A stretch of 64,000 bases of DNA, taken from contig NZ_CP030287.1 of assembly GCF_003287935.1 (NCBI RefSeq), forward strand, positions 8,620,058 through 8,684,057. Reading direction: 5' to 3'. Numbering within the stretch: position 1 is the stretch's first letter; each line of letters opens with the position of its first letter. The notes beneath the pieces are model-generated. The model made no database searches, had not been told where the DNA came from, and saw only the letters and a list, made by a program, of their open reading frames with translations. The translations under genes and the position numbers were made by a program. This stretch comes from Streptomyces sp. ICC1 (GTDB taxonomy: Bacteria; Actinomycetota; Actinomycetes; Streptomycetales; Streptomycetaceae). This document shows positions 19,708-29,092 of this stretch, piece after piece.

Positions 19708-20982
19708 ATGCACCCCCCACACTTATCCCGACGACTGCTGCTGTCTCTCGTCTCGGTCCTCACCCTCGCGTCACTGTCCACCGGACTTGCGCAGGGTGCG
19801 CCCGCGCCAGCGGCGCGGCCACCCGCGACTGCGGCCGCAGCAGTGGCTGCTGTCACCTTCTCCGACGATTTCGACGGACCGGCGGGCTCCGCCGTAGACG
19901 GCGGGAAGTGGCAGATCGAGACGGGCGACAACGTCAACAACCACGAGCGGCAGTACTACACGGCGGGCAACCGCAACGCCGCCCTTGATGGCCAGGGCCA
20001 CCTGGCCATCACCGCCCGCCGTGAGAACCCGGCCAACCACCAGTGTTGGTACGGAAGATGTGAGTACACCTCCGCACGGCTGAACACAGCCGGCAAGTTC
20101 ACCACGACGTACGGCCGGGTCGAGGCCCGGATGAAGATCCCGCGCGGACAGGGCATGTGGCCCGCGTTCTGGATGCTGGGCAGCGACATCGGCCAGGTTG
20201 GCTGGCCCAACTCCGGTGAGATCGACGTCATGGAGAACGTGGGCTTCGAGCCGTCCACTGTCCACGGCACCCTGCACGGTCCCGGGTACTCCGGCACCGG
20301 CGGAATCGGCGCCGGGTACGCCCTGCCCGGTGGTCAGGCGTTCGCCGACGCCTTCCACACCTTCGCCGTCGACTGGAGCCCCAACGCGATCACCTGGTCC
20401 GTCGACGGCACCGTATACCAGCGCCGCACCCCCGCCGACCTCGGCGGAAAGCAATGGGTCTTCAACAAGCCCTTCTTCCTCATCCTCAACCTGGCGGTCG
20501 GCGGCTACTGGCCCGGAGACCCCAACGGCAGCACGGTCTTCCCCCAGCAGCTCCTGGTCGACTACGTACGGGTCAGCACCGACAGCGGTCAGCCGGGCGG
20601 CGGCGGTCCCATCACCGGAACCGGCGGCAAGTGCGTGGACGTCGCGGGCGCGGGTACCACCAACGGCACCCCCGTACAGCTCTACGACTGCAACGCCAGC
20701 GCCGCCCAGCGCTGGAGCGTGGGCACCGACGGCACCATCCGCGCGCTCGGGAAGTGCCTGGACGTGGCCTCGGGAGGTACGGCCGACGGTACGTCGGTCC
20801 AGTTGTGGGAGTGCAACGGTTCCGCCGCCCAGCGGTGGGCCGTCCCCGGCGCTCAGGACCTCGTCAACCCGCAGGCGAACAAGTGCCTGGACGCCTCGGG
20901 CGGCAGCTCGGCCAACGGCACCCGATTGCAGATATGGACCTGCACCGGGGCCGCCCATCAGAAGTGGACGGTGACCCGATGA
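19708..20982 (+). CDS. Secreted GH16 beta-1,3-glucanase with CBM13 (ricin B) domain
   Basis: 424 residues. A signal peptide (cleavage near TGLAQGAPA) is followed by a GH16 catalytic domain (about 48-293). Its catalytic motif is EIDVME (about 171-176) after WPAFWMLG, as in laminarinases. A Gly linker leads to a ricin B-type carbohydrate-binding module (about 305-424) with three repeats of the GKCLDVA...QLW..CNGSAAQRW type. It degrades beta-1,3-glucan such as fungal wall polymer. The ATG at 19708 has a GGAAGGGAG ribosome-binding site. Its stop overlaps the next gene (ATGA). Confidence 0.93.
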   Translation: MHPPHLSRRLLLSLVSVLTLASLSTGLAQGAPAPAARPPATAAAAVAAVTFSDDFDGPAGSAVDGGKWQIETGDNVNNHERQYYTAGNRNAALDGQGHLAITARRENPANHQCWYGRCEYTSARLNTAGKFTTTYGRVEARMKIPRGQGMWPAFWMLGSDIGQVGWPNSGEIDVMENVGFEPSTVHGTLHGPGYSGTGGIGAGYALPGGQAFADAFHTFAVDWSPNAITWSVDGTVYQRRTPADLGGKQWVFNKPFFLILNLAVGGYWPGDPNGSTVFPQQLLVDYVRVSTDSGQPGGGGPITGTGGKCVDVAGAGTTNGTPVQLYDCNASAAQRWSVGTDGTIRALGKCLDVASGGTADGTSVQLWECNGSAAQRWAVPGAQDLVNPQANKCLDASGGSSANGTRLQIWTCTGAAHQKWTVTR

Positions 20983-22369
20983 CCACGAGACTCCTGCGCG
21001 GGCCCACCGTGCGCGGTGTGTTGGGCACAGCGGCGGCGGCCGCCCTCGTCACCGGCCTGAGCGGCAGCCCCGCGATCGGCGCGGCAGCGGCGACCGGCCA
21101 GGTCACCGGTCTCGGCGGCAAATGGGTCGACGTCGCCGGGGCGAGCAGCGCCAACGGTGCCGCCGTACAGCTCTACGACTGCAACGGCACCACCGCACAG
21201 CAGTGGAACGTCGTCGGCGACGGCACGATCCGCGCGCTCGGCAAGTGCCTGGACGTGGCATCGGGCGCACCGCCAACGGAAGCCGGATCCAGCTGTGGGA
21301 CTGCAACGGCACCGCCGCCCAGCAGTGGTCGGCCACCGCGGCCCGCGACATCGTCAACCCGCAGGCGGACAAGTGCCTGGACGCGACGGGCAACAGTTCG
21401 GCCAACGGCACCCGGCTGCAGATCTGGAGCTGCACCGGCGCCGCCAACCAGAAGTGGACGGCGCCGGGCGGGGGCGGTACCCCGGCACCCGGACCGGGGG
21501 CCATGGCCGTGGCGCCGTACCTCTACAACGGCTGGGGGAGCCCGCCGAGCCCCACCGCCGTGACGAACGCAACCGGCGTCAAGTGGTTCACGCTCGCCTT
21601 CGTCCTCAGCAACGGCTACTGCAACCCGCAGTGGGACGGCAGCCGGCCGCTGACCGGAGGCGTCGACCAGCAGACGGTCAACACCGTGCGGACGAACGGC
21701 GGCGACGTCATCCCGTCCTTCGGCGGCTGGAGCGGCAACAAACTGGAGAGCTCCTGCGGCAGCGCGGGCGAGCTTGCCGCGGCATACCAGAAGGTCATCA
21801 ACGCGTACGGGCTGAAGGCCATCGACATCGACATCGAGGCGGCGGCGTACGACAGCCCGACCGTCCAGCAGCGCACGGTCGACGCGCTGAAGACCGTCAA
21901 GGCCAACAACCCCGGCATCAAGGTGTACGTCACCTTCGGCACCGGCCAGAACGGCCCCGACAGCAGCTTGATCAACAAGGCCGCCGCATCCGGGCTGACC
22001 GTGGACAGCTGGACGATCATGCCGTTCAACTTCGGTGGCGCCGGCCAGAACATGGGCCAGCTCACCGTCCGCGCGGCCGAGGGCCTCAAGAACGCGGTCA
22101 AGAACGCCTACGGGTACTCGGACGACCTTGCCTACCGCCACACCGGCATCTCCTCGATGCACGGCATCACCGACAACGGCGAGACGGTGACCGTCGACGA
22201 CTTCCGCACCATTCTCGGCTACGCCCAACAGCGTCACCTCGCGCGGCTGACCTTCTGGTCGGTCAACCGTGACCGGCCCTGCACCGGCGGCGGAGCCGAC
22301 ACCTGCTCGGGCGTTTCCCAGCAGCCGTGGGACTTCACCCGCGTCTTCGCCCAGTACGACGGCCCGCCT
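20979..22369 (+). pseudogene. Secreted CBM13-GH18 chitinase, frameshifted and 3'-truncated
   Basis: Starts by ATGA overlap with the glucanase gene. A signal peptide and ricin B-type module (closely similar to that of the upstream gene) are interrupted near 21269, where a GGCGGC-type codon pair is one G short (ASG then G lost). The frame then shifts to one encoding TANGSRIQLWDCNGTAAQQW and the GH18 domain. The GH18 signature is IDIDIEA (about 21820-21840), the DxDxE type. The protein is cut at 22369 by adapter sequence shortly before its end. The one-base loss may be an assembly error rather than a real mutation. It would hydrolyse chitin outside the cell. Confidence 0.82.
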
Positions 22370-22398
22370 CTTATACACCTCTGACGCTGCCGACGAGA
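22370..22398. other. Nextera adapter sequence (non-biological)
   Basis: CTCTTATACACCTCTGACG followed by CTGCCGACGA matches the Nextera read-through adapter with one mismatch over 29 bases. A chitinase on the plus strand stops here and an unrelated secreted-protein gene on the minus strand begins. Confidence 0.95.
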
Positions 22399-22713
22399 CG
22401 GGGACTGCGAGGGGGAGGCCGAACCGCTGCCCGGGCCGGCGGACGCGCGGCCGGAGAGGTTGGCGAGGCCGCCCTGCTGCTGGGGCGAGTTGTCGGGACT
22501 CGGCGAGGCCTCGGCCTTGGCCTCGGTCTTCGTACCGGACCCCGCGCCCGCGACCCCTACATAGGGGAACGAGGAGCCGACCGGGACGAGGCCCGTGGTG
22601 ACGGCCGCGGTGCTGAGGACGACGGCCGCGCATGCGCCGAGGAGGCCGCCCCGCACGGCGGTGCGGCGCTTCGCGCCGGGGCGGGGGGCGGCTTGGAGTC
22701 GGTGGCGTCCCAT
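22399..22713 (-). CDS. N-terminal fragment of a secreted protein (probably CAP-domain family)
   Basis: 105 residues: start MGRHRLQAAPRPGAKRR, one hydrophobic segment (about 24-45), then a Ser/Pro/Gly-rich linker. This is the usual front of the Streptomyces CAP/SCP-domain secreted protein coded next to the acylphosphatase gene. The CAP domain is missing because the sequence runs into adapter at 22398. Identification rests on the N-terminus and the neighbour. Confidence 0.5.
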
Positions 22714-22847
22714 CTCGGCTTGCCTTCCTCGCAGTTCAAGATCAACCTCTACTCACCCGAACGGGTGAGCTCATTGGTGCGCGACTGTACGCCATGGCGC
22801 CAGGGGGCGGCGTGTGCCGAAAACGTTTGCCCAGTTAGCGTTCAGGC

Positions 22848-23129
22848 ATGAACGAAGACGTGCGGATGACCGCCTGGGTGCGCGGTCGTGTACAGGGAGT
22901 GGGCTTCCGCTGGTTCACCAGGGCGAATGCTCTGGAGATCGGCGGACTGGCGGGATTCGCCCTCAACCTCGACGACGGCCGAGTGCAGGTGGTGGCCGAA
23001 GGTCAACGTGAGAATTGCCACCGGCTCCTGCAGTGGCTGCACGGAACCGACACGCCCGGGCGGGTGGACGGGGTGACAGAGATCTGGGGCACACCGCGCG
23101 GTGGCTACGACGGGTTCGCGATCCGGTGA
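22848..23129 (+). CDS. acyP: Acylphosphatase
   Basis: 93 residues, full length for the family. It hydrolyses carboxyl-phosphate bonds in acyl phosphates. The signature [15 protein letters not shown] holds the catalytic arginine (about residue 21) and the catalytic asparagine is in [10 protein letters not shown] (about 39-40). Divergent from the secreted-protein gene and followed, after about 360 bases without a gene, by the small protein and smc, an order I recall as standard in Streptomyces. Confidence 0.95.
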   Translation: MNEDVRMTAWVRGRVQGVGFRWFTRANALEIGGLAGFALNLDDGRVQVVAEGQRENCHRLLQWLHGTDTPGRVDGVTEIWGTPRGGYDGFAIR

Positions 23130-23487
23130 CCGATCGACTGATCATGTACTGAACAGATCGCCGGATGGTCCGCACGCGGTCGGATCTGCGCATTCATCGC
23201 CGAGACGTTGCCGACCCGGAGGATCCGTGGAAGGCTCGGGAGCGAGGATGATCTCCACGCCCCTTGCGAGGGCCGGGATGCCCGCCGATACGGGGTGTGA
23301 TCGTGTTGACCGTCAAACTTTTTGGTGAGACGCTGGAAGCCCCGCGCACCTGAGCTGTTTGGCAGTGGTGGCAGTAGCCATAGAACGCGCGCAGTGACTG
23401 ACAGTCGCTGCCGGACATCCGCGGGTGCGATTCCCTCACGACCCACACCGCTTTCGGTCGGTCACTCAGTGTGGAGGACCATCCATC
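23130..23487. other. Gene-free stretch upstream of the small pre-smc gene
   Basis: No frame here reads like protein. A possible -35 element TTGACC (about 23304) lies in an AT-richer patch, and a GTGGAGGACC ribosome-binding site closes the stretch. No RNA gene is evident. Confidence 0.4.
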
Positions 23488-23703
23488 ATGGCAAAGGCGC
23501 TTCTCGGTTACGTCGGCGGTTCCGACCCGCGACTCCTCGCCGAGATGCGACGGCTTCAGCAGCGCGTCCAGGACCTCGAGTCCGAGCTCGGACGAATTCA
23601 GTCCGAGAACGACGCACTGAACGCGGCCGCCGCACAGCACGGAGACTCGCTGCTTGACAGCATCGACCTCGACGTACCCCAGGCGGAGCCTGCGCTCACC
23701 TGA
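23488..23703 (+). CDS. Conserved 71-residue coiled-coil protein upstream of smc
   Basis: 71 residues beginning MAKALLGYVGG and containing a heptad-rich helix (RLLAEMRRLQQRVQDLESEL and onward, about 15-45), then an acidic tail. This small protein is strongly conserved in Streptomyces next to smc. The ATG has GGAGG 9 bases upstream. Function not established; a role near SMC is only suggested by position. It ends at a strong terminator. Confidence 0.85.
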   Translation: MAKALLGYVGGSDPRLLAEMRRLQQRVQDLESELGRIQSENDALNAAAAQHGDSLLDSIDLDVPQAEPALT

Positions 23704-23743
23704 TCCGCGCTCCCTAGTCGCTCGACAACCCAGAATGATCTGC

Positions 23744-23770
23744 AAGGGACGCTTCGGCGTCCCTTCTTTC
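23744..23770 (+). terminator. Strong intrinsic terminator
   Basis: A 9-bp perfect stem AAGGGACGC with a TTCG tetraloop, followed by CTTTCTTT. It separates the small coiled-coil gene from smc. Confidence 0.92.
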
Positions 23771-23969
23771 TTTCCGGATCTCTCTTCGGTCGGGTCTCTC
23801 CTCCCGGTGCGCGCTCGTGGCGCCCGGGGGCCCTTCCCTCTTCGTCCCCGCGCGCCCGCGGGCGGCCGCGCGGCGGCGTTGCGCCAGGTGGGGGGCCGAT
23901 TCCTTTAACGTCTGATGTGCCCTGCACCTTCATGGGCGAAACCGAACGTGAAAGGTAGAGTCCGGCGGC

Positions 23970-25871
23970 GTGCATCTCAAGTCCCTGACCCTGCGTGGCT
24001 TCAAATCCTTCGCCTCCGCCACCACCCTGCGTTTCGAGCCGGGCATCACCTGTGTCGTGGGCCCCAACGGCTCCGGCAAGTCCAATGTGGTGGACGCGCT
24101 CTCCTGGGTCATGGGCGAACAAGGGGCCAAGTCCCTGCGCGGCGGGAAGATGGAAGACGTCATCTTCGCCGGCACCACCGGCCGCCCGCCGCTCGGGCGC
24201 GCCGAGGTCTCGCTGACCATCGACAACTCCGATGGCGCGCTGCCCATCGACTACGCCGAAGTCACCATCACGCGGATCATGTTCCGCGGCGGCAGCAGCG
24301 AGTACCAGATCAACGGGGACACCTGCCGGCTCCTCGACATCCAGGAGCTGCTCTCCGACTCGGGCATCGGCCGCGAGATGCACGTCATCGTCGGCCAGGG
24401 CCAGCTGGATTCCGTACTGCACGCCGATCCGATGGGCCGCCGCGCCTTCATCGAGGAAGCGGCCGGAGTGCTCAAGCACCGCAAACGCAAAGAGAAGGCG
24501 CTGCGCAAACTCGACGCGATGCAGGCCAATCTCGCCCGCGTGCAGGACCTGGGCGACGAGCTGCGCCGTCAGCTCAAGCCGCTCGGGCGGCAGGCGGCGG
24601 TGGCCCGCCGGGCGGCCGTGATCCAGGCCGATCTGCGCGACGCGCGGCTGCGGCTGCTGGCCGACGACCTCGTGGCGCTCAAGGGCGCGCTCGACGCGGA
24701 GGTCGCGGACGAGGCGGCCCTGAAGGAGCGCAAGGAGGCGGCCGAGGCGCAGCTCGCGGCGGCGGCGGGGCGGGAAGCGGAACTGGAGGAAGCCGTACGG
24801 GAACTCGCGCCGCGGCTCCAGCGCGCTCAGCAGACCTGGTACGAGCTCTCGCAGCTGGCCGAGCGGGTGCGGGGGACCGCTTCCCTGGCGGACGCACGGG
24901 TCACGTCGGCCTCGGCGGCGCCCGAGGAGGAGCGGCGCGGCCGCGACCCGGAGGACATGGAGAAGGAGGCCGCGCGGATCCGCGAGCAGGAAGCGGAACT
25001 GACGGCCGCGCTGGAGGCCTCCTCGCGGGCGCTGGAGGACACCGTCGAGCACCGGGCCGAGCTGGAGAAGTCGCTGGCGGACGAGGAACGGCGGCTGCGG
25101 GACGCGGCCCGGGCCATCGCCGACCGGCGCGAGGGCCTGGCGCGGCTGACGGGGCGGCTGGGCGCGGCCCGCTCCCGGGCGGGCGCGGCGCAGGCGGAGA
25201 TCGACCGGCTGGTGGCGGCGCGGGACGGGGCGGAGTCCCGGGCGGCGCTGGCGCGGGAGGAGTACGAGGCGTTGGCGCGGGAGGTGGGGGAGCCGGGGTC
25301 TTCGGCCGCGGACCCCGGCTCGGAACCGGTGCCGGCGTCCGGGCCCGCGTCCGTGTCCGTGTCCGTGGAAGACGAGTACGAGGCCGCGCGGGCGGCCCTG
25401 GCCGGGGCGGAGGCCGCACTGGGCGCGGCCCGGGACGCGCTGGCGGCGGCGGAACGCTCACGTGCGGCGGTGTCGGCGCGCCGGGACGCCCTGGCGATGG
25501 GGCTGCGCCGCAAGGACGGCACGGCCGCCCTGCTCGCGGCGCGGCTGGAAGGGCTGTTGGGCCCCGCCGCGCAGCGGCTGTCGGTGGCCCCGGGGTACGA
25601 GGCGGCGGTCGCGGCGGCGCTCGGCGCGGCGGCGGACGCGGTGGCCGTCGCATCGGCCTCGGCGGCGGCGCGCGCCATCCGCCACCTGCGCTCCGAAGAC
25701 GCGGGGCGGGCCACGTTCCTGATCACCCCTCCGGTGGGCGGCGCCGCCGTGCCCGGACAGGGCGGGGCTCCGGCCGGCGCCGGGCCGGTGCCCGCCGTGC
25801 CGCACCCGGCCCCCTCCCCGGACGCCGAACAGGCGGCCGTGCCGTGTGCGGCCTCCGCCCCGGCCCGGGCC
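23970..25871 (+). CDS. smc: Chromosome segregation protein SMC, N-terminal half
   Basis: About 634 residues of an SMC protein normally near 1200. The Walker A motif GPNGSGKS is at residues 31-38 and the start HLKSLTLRGFKSFAS is typical. A long coiled coil rich in Ala/Glu/Arg follows (about 170-500), then the hinge with LEGLLGPAAQRLSV and AARAIRHLRSEDAGRATFLI. The second coiled coil and the head with signature and Walker B motifs are missing: after the hinge the frame passes into unrelated sequence. The start is GTG at 23970. SMC with ScpA/ScpB compacts and segregates chromosomes; the truncation is presumably an assembly break. Confidence 0.9.
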
Positions 25872-26186
25872 CCCCGCGCGAAACTGCGGGGGCGCCTGCG
25901 CAGCGGCGGCCGGCTGGTGGCCGTACGGGCGGTCGCCTTCGGCATCGGCGTCTACGTGTCGAAGCCCTCCGTCGACGAGGAGGCGGCCGGCAAGCCCTTC
26001 GTCCAGCCGGCCAACACCGCCGGCAAGGACGGGATCGTGATCCCGTACGGCAAGGCGGACGCGAAACTCGCCGCCGAAACCCGCAGATTCTTCCACAGAC
26101 GCCAGCGTCAACCACACATCGTCCGCGGCTACTTCGGCGGCCCGCACGTCCGCTACGTCCTGAACGAGAACCCTTTGAGTTTCTGA
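25872..26186 (+). other. Chimeric tail: DsbA-like N-terminus plus unidentified fragment
   Basis: In frame with smc but unrelated to it. About 25925-26053 reads as a membrane anchor and linker VAFGIGVYVSKPSVDEEAAG then PANTAGKDGIVIPYGKADAK, which matches the front of membrane-anchored DsbA/thioredoxin-fold proteins. From about 26056 a further change gives RRFFHRRQRQPHIV and GGPHVRYVLNENP before a TGA at 26184, family unknown. Two joins within 300 bases are likely. The following 26187-26580 has lower GC and no convincing gene. Confidence 0.5.
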
Positions 26187-26580
26187 TCAATAGATGCCCT
26201 CAGCCACCGGTTGACCGGGTGTGCCCACCGGCCTCCCCCTGCCCGCGCTCCCGCCGCGAACTACAGGTCAGGCCTGCGCGCTGCGGTGCCTCTTCCCCAT
26301 CTCCGCCGCGTACGACTTCGTGGACGACCCTCCGCTCCACTCTCCGCATGCGCACGCAGCCAGGTACCGCAATCGGCCAGTGCACCCCGCGGTCAGCGGG
26401 GCCCCTCCCCGCGTGTGCTCGTGAGCCGGCGGGCATACCGTTCCGTCCCCGTGCAGTCCGGTGACCTTGATCCTGTGTAGCGGCATGAAGCCCCCCGTTG
26501 AACAGTCGAGATTTGCAACCTCTGACCTGCGGCTCTCCGTCAGACCACTACGTTGACATGGGTTACCGAGTGATCTCCAC

Positions 26581-26889
26581 TCATCGGACCGGGCTGCCGG
26601 TCTGCCACCAGCGAACTCTGTATGCGCAGCAGGCCGGGTCTGCGTCTACGGCCACGAGAACCAGCAGTTCGTCCTGAGTTAGGCGGGCGAAGTCCCGAGT
26701 TGCGCGCCGAACCGTGACGCCCAGCACCTGAGCCGAGTGGCGCGGCGTGACAGCCGGGTGCGATGCCACATAGACCAGAATGGCTCGGTCACGCCGGTAC
26801 GTATCCCGGAGCAGACTTTCAGCGAAGAGCGCGGCCGCGCACACGCAGAGCGAAAGCGAGACAGCGACGACTGCATAGTCATGGCACAC
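26581..26889 (-). CDS. Small protein with possible winged-helix segment
   Basis: 102 residues from a GTG start. A hydrophobic N-terminal segment (about 8-24) is followed by RDRAILVYVASHPAVTPRHS and LGVTVRRATRDFARLTQDEL, which resembles a small winged-helix DNA-binding fold. GC content and codon use are less extreme than in core genes, consistent with accessory DNA. The true start may be internal. Its start lies 29 bases from the left end of the IS5-type element. Function unknown. Confidence 0.4.
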   Translation of the reverse strand: MCHDYAVVAVSLSLCVCAAALFAESLLRDTYRRDRAILVYVASHPAVTPRHSAQVLGVTVRRATRDFARLTQDELLVLVAVDADPACCAYRVRWWQTGSPVR

Positions 26890-26917
26890 CTGCCCAAAGA
26901 CGGCAGAGACTGCACCT

Positions 26918-27797
26918 AAGGGTTGTCCCGTAACTGCTGGTCACGGGTGAGATGATCTTGGTGTGGCTGGTGTGATCACGGCGTCGGAGCCGTCCTGGAT
27001 AGCCCCGTTCACCGGGCTGAGCCCGCGCTGTTTCGGGAAGCTGGTGACCGTGCTGCGGCGTGAGGGTGCGGACGCGGTCCGCAAGGGCCGGCCGTGGAGC
27101 CTTCCGCTGGAGGACCGGGCACTGCTGGTCGCGGCGTACTGGCGGACGAACTTGACGATGCGCCAGCTGGCCCCGCTGTTCGGGGTGTCCAAGTCGGCCG
27201 CGGACCGCATCATCGCCCACCTCGGGCCGATGCTTGCGCTCCAGCCCCGCAAGCGGTTCGCCAAGGACACCGTGCTCATCGTGGACGGCACCCTGGTGCC
27301 CACCCGCGACCACACCATCGCGGCGCAGTCGAAGAACTACCGGTACTCCACCAACCACCAGATCGTCATCGACGCCGACACCTGCCTGGTCGTCGTGGTC
27401 GGCCGGCCGCTTGCCGGAAACCGCAACGACTGCAAGGCCTGGGAGGAATCCGGTGCCAAAGCCGCCGTCGGCAAGACACTCACGATCGCCGACGGTGGCT
27501 ATCCCGGCACCGGACTCCTCATGCCGCACCGCCGCCGCAAGGGCGAAGAACTGGCCGACTGGAAGCGGGATCACAACAAGTCCCACAAGCAGGTCCGTGC
27601 ACGCGTCGAGCACGTCTTCGCCCGTATGAAGACCTGGAAGATCCTCCGCGACTACCGCCTCAAAGGCGACGGCGTCCACCACGCCATGCTCGGCATCGCC
27701 CGACTGCACAACCTCGCCCTCGCCGGATAGGCAAGCGGCTCGTACATCGAACGGCCACGTCCAGGAAGACCCAAAGATCATTTACGGGACAGCCCTT
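26918..27797 (+). mobile_element. Intact IS5-family insertion sequence (about 880 bp)
   Basis: Ends are 16-bp inverted repeats AAGGGTTGTCCCGTAA and TTACGGGACAGCCCTT (one mismatch) and enclose one transposase gene. A flanking TA on each side is a possible target duplication. The single-ORF layout and size fit IS5-family members with a DDE_4-type transposase common in Streptomyces. It lies between two hypothetical genes in the accessory block. Confidence 0.92.
26963..27730 (+). CDS. IS5-family transposase (DDE_Tnp_4 type)
   Basis: 255 residues from a GTG start. An N-terminal helix-turn-helix (LTMRQLAPLFGVSKSAADRI, about 61-80) precedes a DDE nuclease domain. Catalytic acids are the aspartate in LIVDGTLVP (about 108), the aspartate in TIADGGYPG (about 172) and the glutamate in RARVEHVFARMK (about 217). 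The gene is uninterrupted, so the element may still be active. It catalyses cut-and-paste movement of the surrounding inverted repeats. Confidence 0.93.
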   Translation: MAGVITASEPSWIAPFTGLSPRCFGKLVTVLRREGADAVRKGRPWSLPLEDRALLVAAYWRTNLTMRQLAPLFGVSKSAADRIIAHLGPMLALQPRKRFAKDTVLIVDGTLVPTRDHTIAAQSKNYRYSTNHQIVIDADTCLVVVVGRPLAGNRNDCKAWEESGAKAAVGKTLTIADGGYPGTGLLMPHRRRKGEELADWKRDHNKSHKQVRARVEHVFARMKTWKILRDYRLKGDGVHHAMLGIARLHNLALAG

Positions 27798-27846
27798 AGG
27801 GCAGCTCTCGGCCGCAGCACATGGCCGGGCTACGGCAGCACGCGAG

Positions 27847-28407
27847 ATGCTCGCCTCCATCGGGGCCAATGCAGAGAGCCGCAGCGGCTACCTCGCCGCG
27901 TATCCGGCGCTTCAGGCCCGCAGCCAGGCCTGCGACGTGGCCTACCTCCGAGCCTCCAACCGCCTTCTTCGCCGGGCTGCATCGGGTCGGCGTCCGCCGG
28001 CTCGACTTCCTCGACCGTGGCTCGTTGGTCCAGCGGGCCCGTCCTGGTGGGTCGAGATGATCCGGTGTTCCGGCGCCGTATGGCGGAGCATCCCCGAGGC
28101 GGCGCCGGAGTTCGCGTTGGGGATGCCGCTCAATCACCCGGCCGTCGCTGGCGTCACTGCCGGGGCGGAACAGTTGGGTGCGAGCTGCCGGGCCAAAGAT
28201 GTCCGGGGCTCGTCGGCCCTGTACGAAATCACGAGGCCGGTCGGACCCGGTGGCCGCCCAGCATCAGCCGGCGTCCGCATCCGCCCCGGCAAACAGGAAG
28301 AGACCCGTCAGCTTCACACCGAGCGGCACAAGGTCTGGGAGCGCGCCCGCGCCTACGGCGACGCGACCCAGGTCCTGATGGCCGAATGGCGCCACACCAA
28401 CACCTAG
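27847..28407 (+). CDS. Hypothetical protein next to the IS element
   Basis: Up to 186 residues from an ATG at 27847; the frame is open back to the IS end, so the original start may have been lost. The C-terminal half (TERHKVWERARAYGDATQVL and a final MAEWRHTNT) reads as soluble, charged protein. The middle part (about 27960-28050) is Arg/Pro-rich and may contain a frame error. No family recognised. Its stop overlaps the stop of the convergent gene that follows by 4 bases. Confidence 0.4.
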   Translation: MLASIGANAESRSGYLAAYPALQARSQACDVAYLRASNRLLRRAASGRRPPARLPRPWLVGPAGPSWWVEMIRCSGAVWRSIPEAAPEFALGMPLNHPAVAGVTAGAEQLGASCRAKDVRGSSALYEITRPVGPGGRPASAGVRIRPGKQEETRQLHTERHKVWERARAYGDATQVLMAEWRHTNT

Positions 28408-28718
28408 TGGTCCGTCTTCGGGGCGCCCTGCTCCGCGAACGCAGCGGCAGTCAGCACACGGCGCAGCACGTCGGGCCCATCGTCGCCTAGACCAGACTTA
28501 TTCGCCGCGTACGTGAGCAGCTGGTTGAAGCCGTGCGTTCCGTACCCTTCAAACCACTGATCCAGGGTGAGTTCGCCGCCGAAATTGGCGCGATAGTCAT
28601 CCCTGTCGCGCTGCTGGACAGCTGCGATTACCTCCACCGCGTGCTGGATCGCGGCTGGGGAAACCCCATGCAGTTCAGCCTCCGCGCGCAGCTGCTCCTC
28701 GCGGGCAGACTGGTCCAT
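28404..28718 (-). CDS. Hypothetical 104-residue protein
   Basis: 104 residues, acidic and helical, starting MDQSAREEQLRAEAELHG and containing GELTLDQWFEGYGTHGFNQL. Codon use is moderately GC-rich. No family recognised. It converges on the preceding gene with a 4-base overlap (CTAG holds both stop codons). Probably an accessory or plasmid/phage-type gene. Confidence 0.55.
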   Translation of the reverse strand: MDQSAREEQLRAEAELHGVSPAAIQHAVEVIAAVQQRDRDDYRANFGGELTLDQWFEGYGTHGFNQLLTYAANKSGLGDDGPDVLRRVLTAAAFAEQGAPKTDH

Positions 28719-28914
28719 GGCCGTCTCCTCGGTGTCGCGTATCTCCCGAAGCGAGACTCATTGAGATCCCAGGAATGTGTACAGCCTTCCATACCTGGCC
28801 GCAAGGTAGCGCCATCGAGGCGGGTCTCAGGGTGTGGGTCATACTGTCGCAGAACTCCTGGTACGCCTGTGAACCTGCTGCCGACCGCCACGAGCACAGA
28901 CGTTCCAGGCCCCA

Positions 28915-29092
28915 GCAGCCATGCGTCGCCGTGCTCCCCGTCGGCTCCTTCGAGCAGCACGGCCGCCATCTCCCGCTGATCACCGACACGGCGATCGCCT
29001 GCATCCATCGGCCAGGAGATCGCTGACACCTACCCGGTCCGCCTGCTCCCGCCGATCACGATGTCGTGCAGCCACGAGCACGCCGCGTTCCC
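28915..29092 (+). pseudogene. Creatininase-family fragment, frameshifted
   Basis: The frame encodes CVAVLPVGSFEQHGRHLPLI, the N-terminal metal-binding signature of creatininase-family amidohydrolases (Glu and His of FEQHG, Asp of LITD). One extra C near 29004 breaks the frame; the next frame continues IGQEIADTYPVRLLPPITMS and SHEHAAFP, the following family segment. The sequence then stops matching at about 29092 where IS256-type DNA begins. No start codon is present. It is a remnant, whether natural or caused by a join. Confidence 0.7.

Noticed and set aside
26881..28407. One gene interrupted by the IS5 element
   Set aside because: Removing the element with a TA duplication leaves a TAG stop after MAHLPKDGRDCT, so continuity of the flanking frames cannot be shown.
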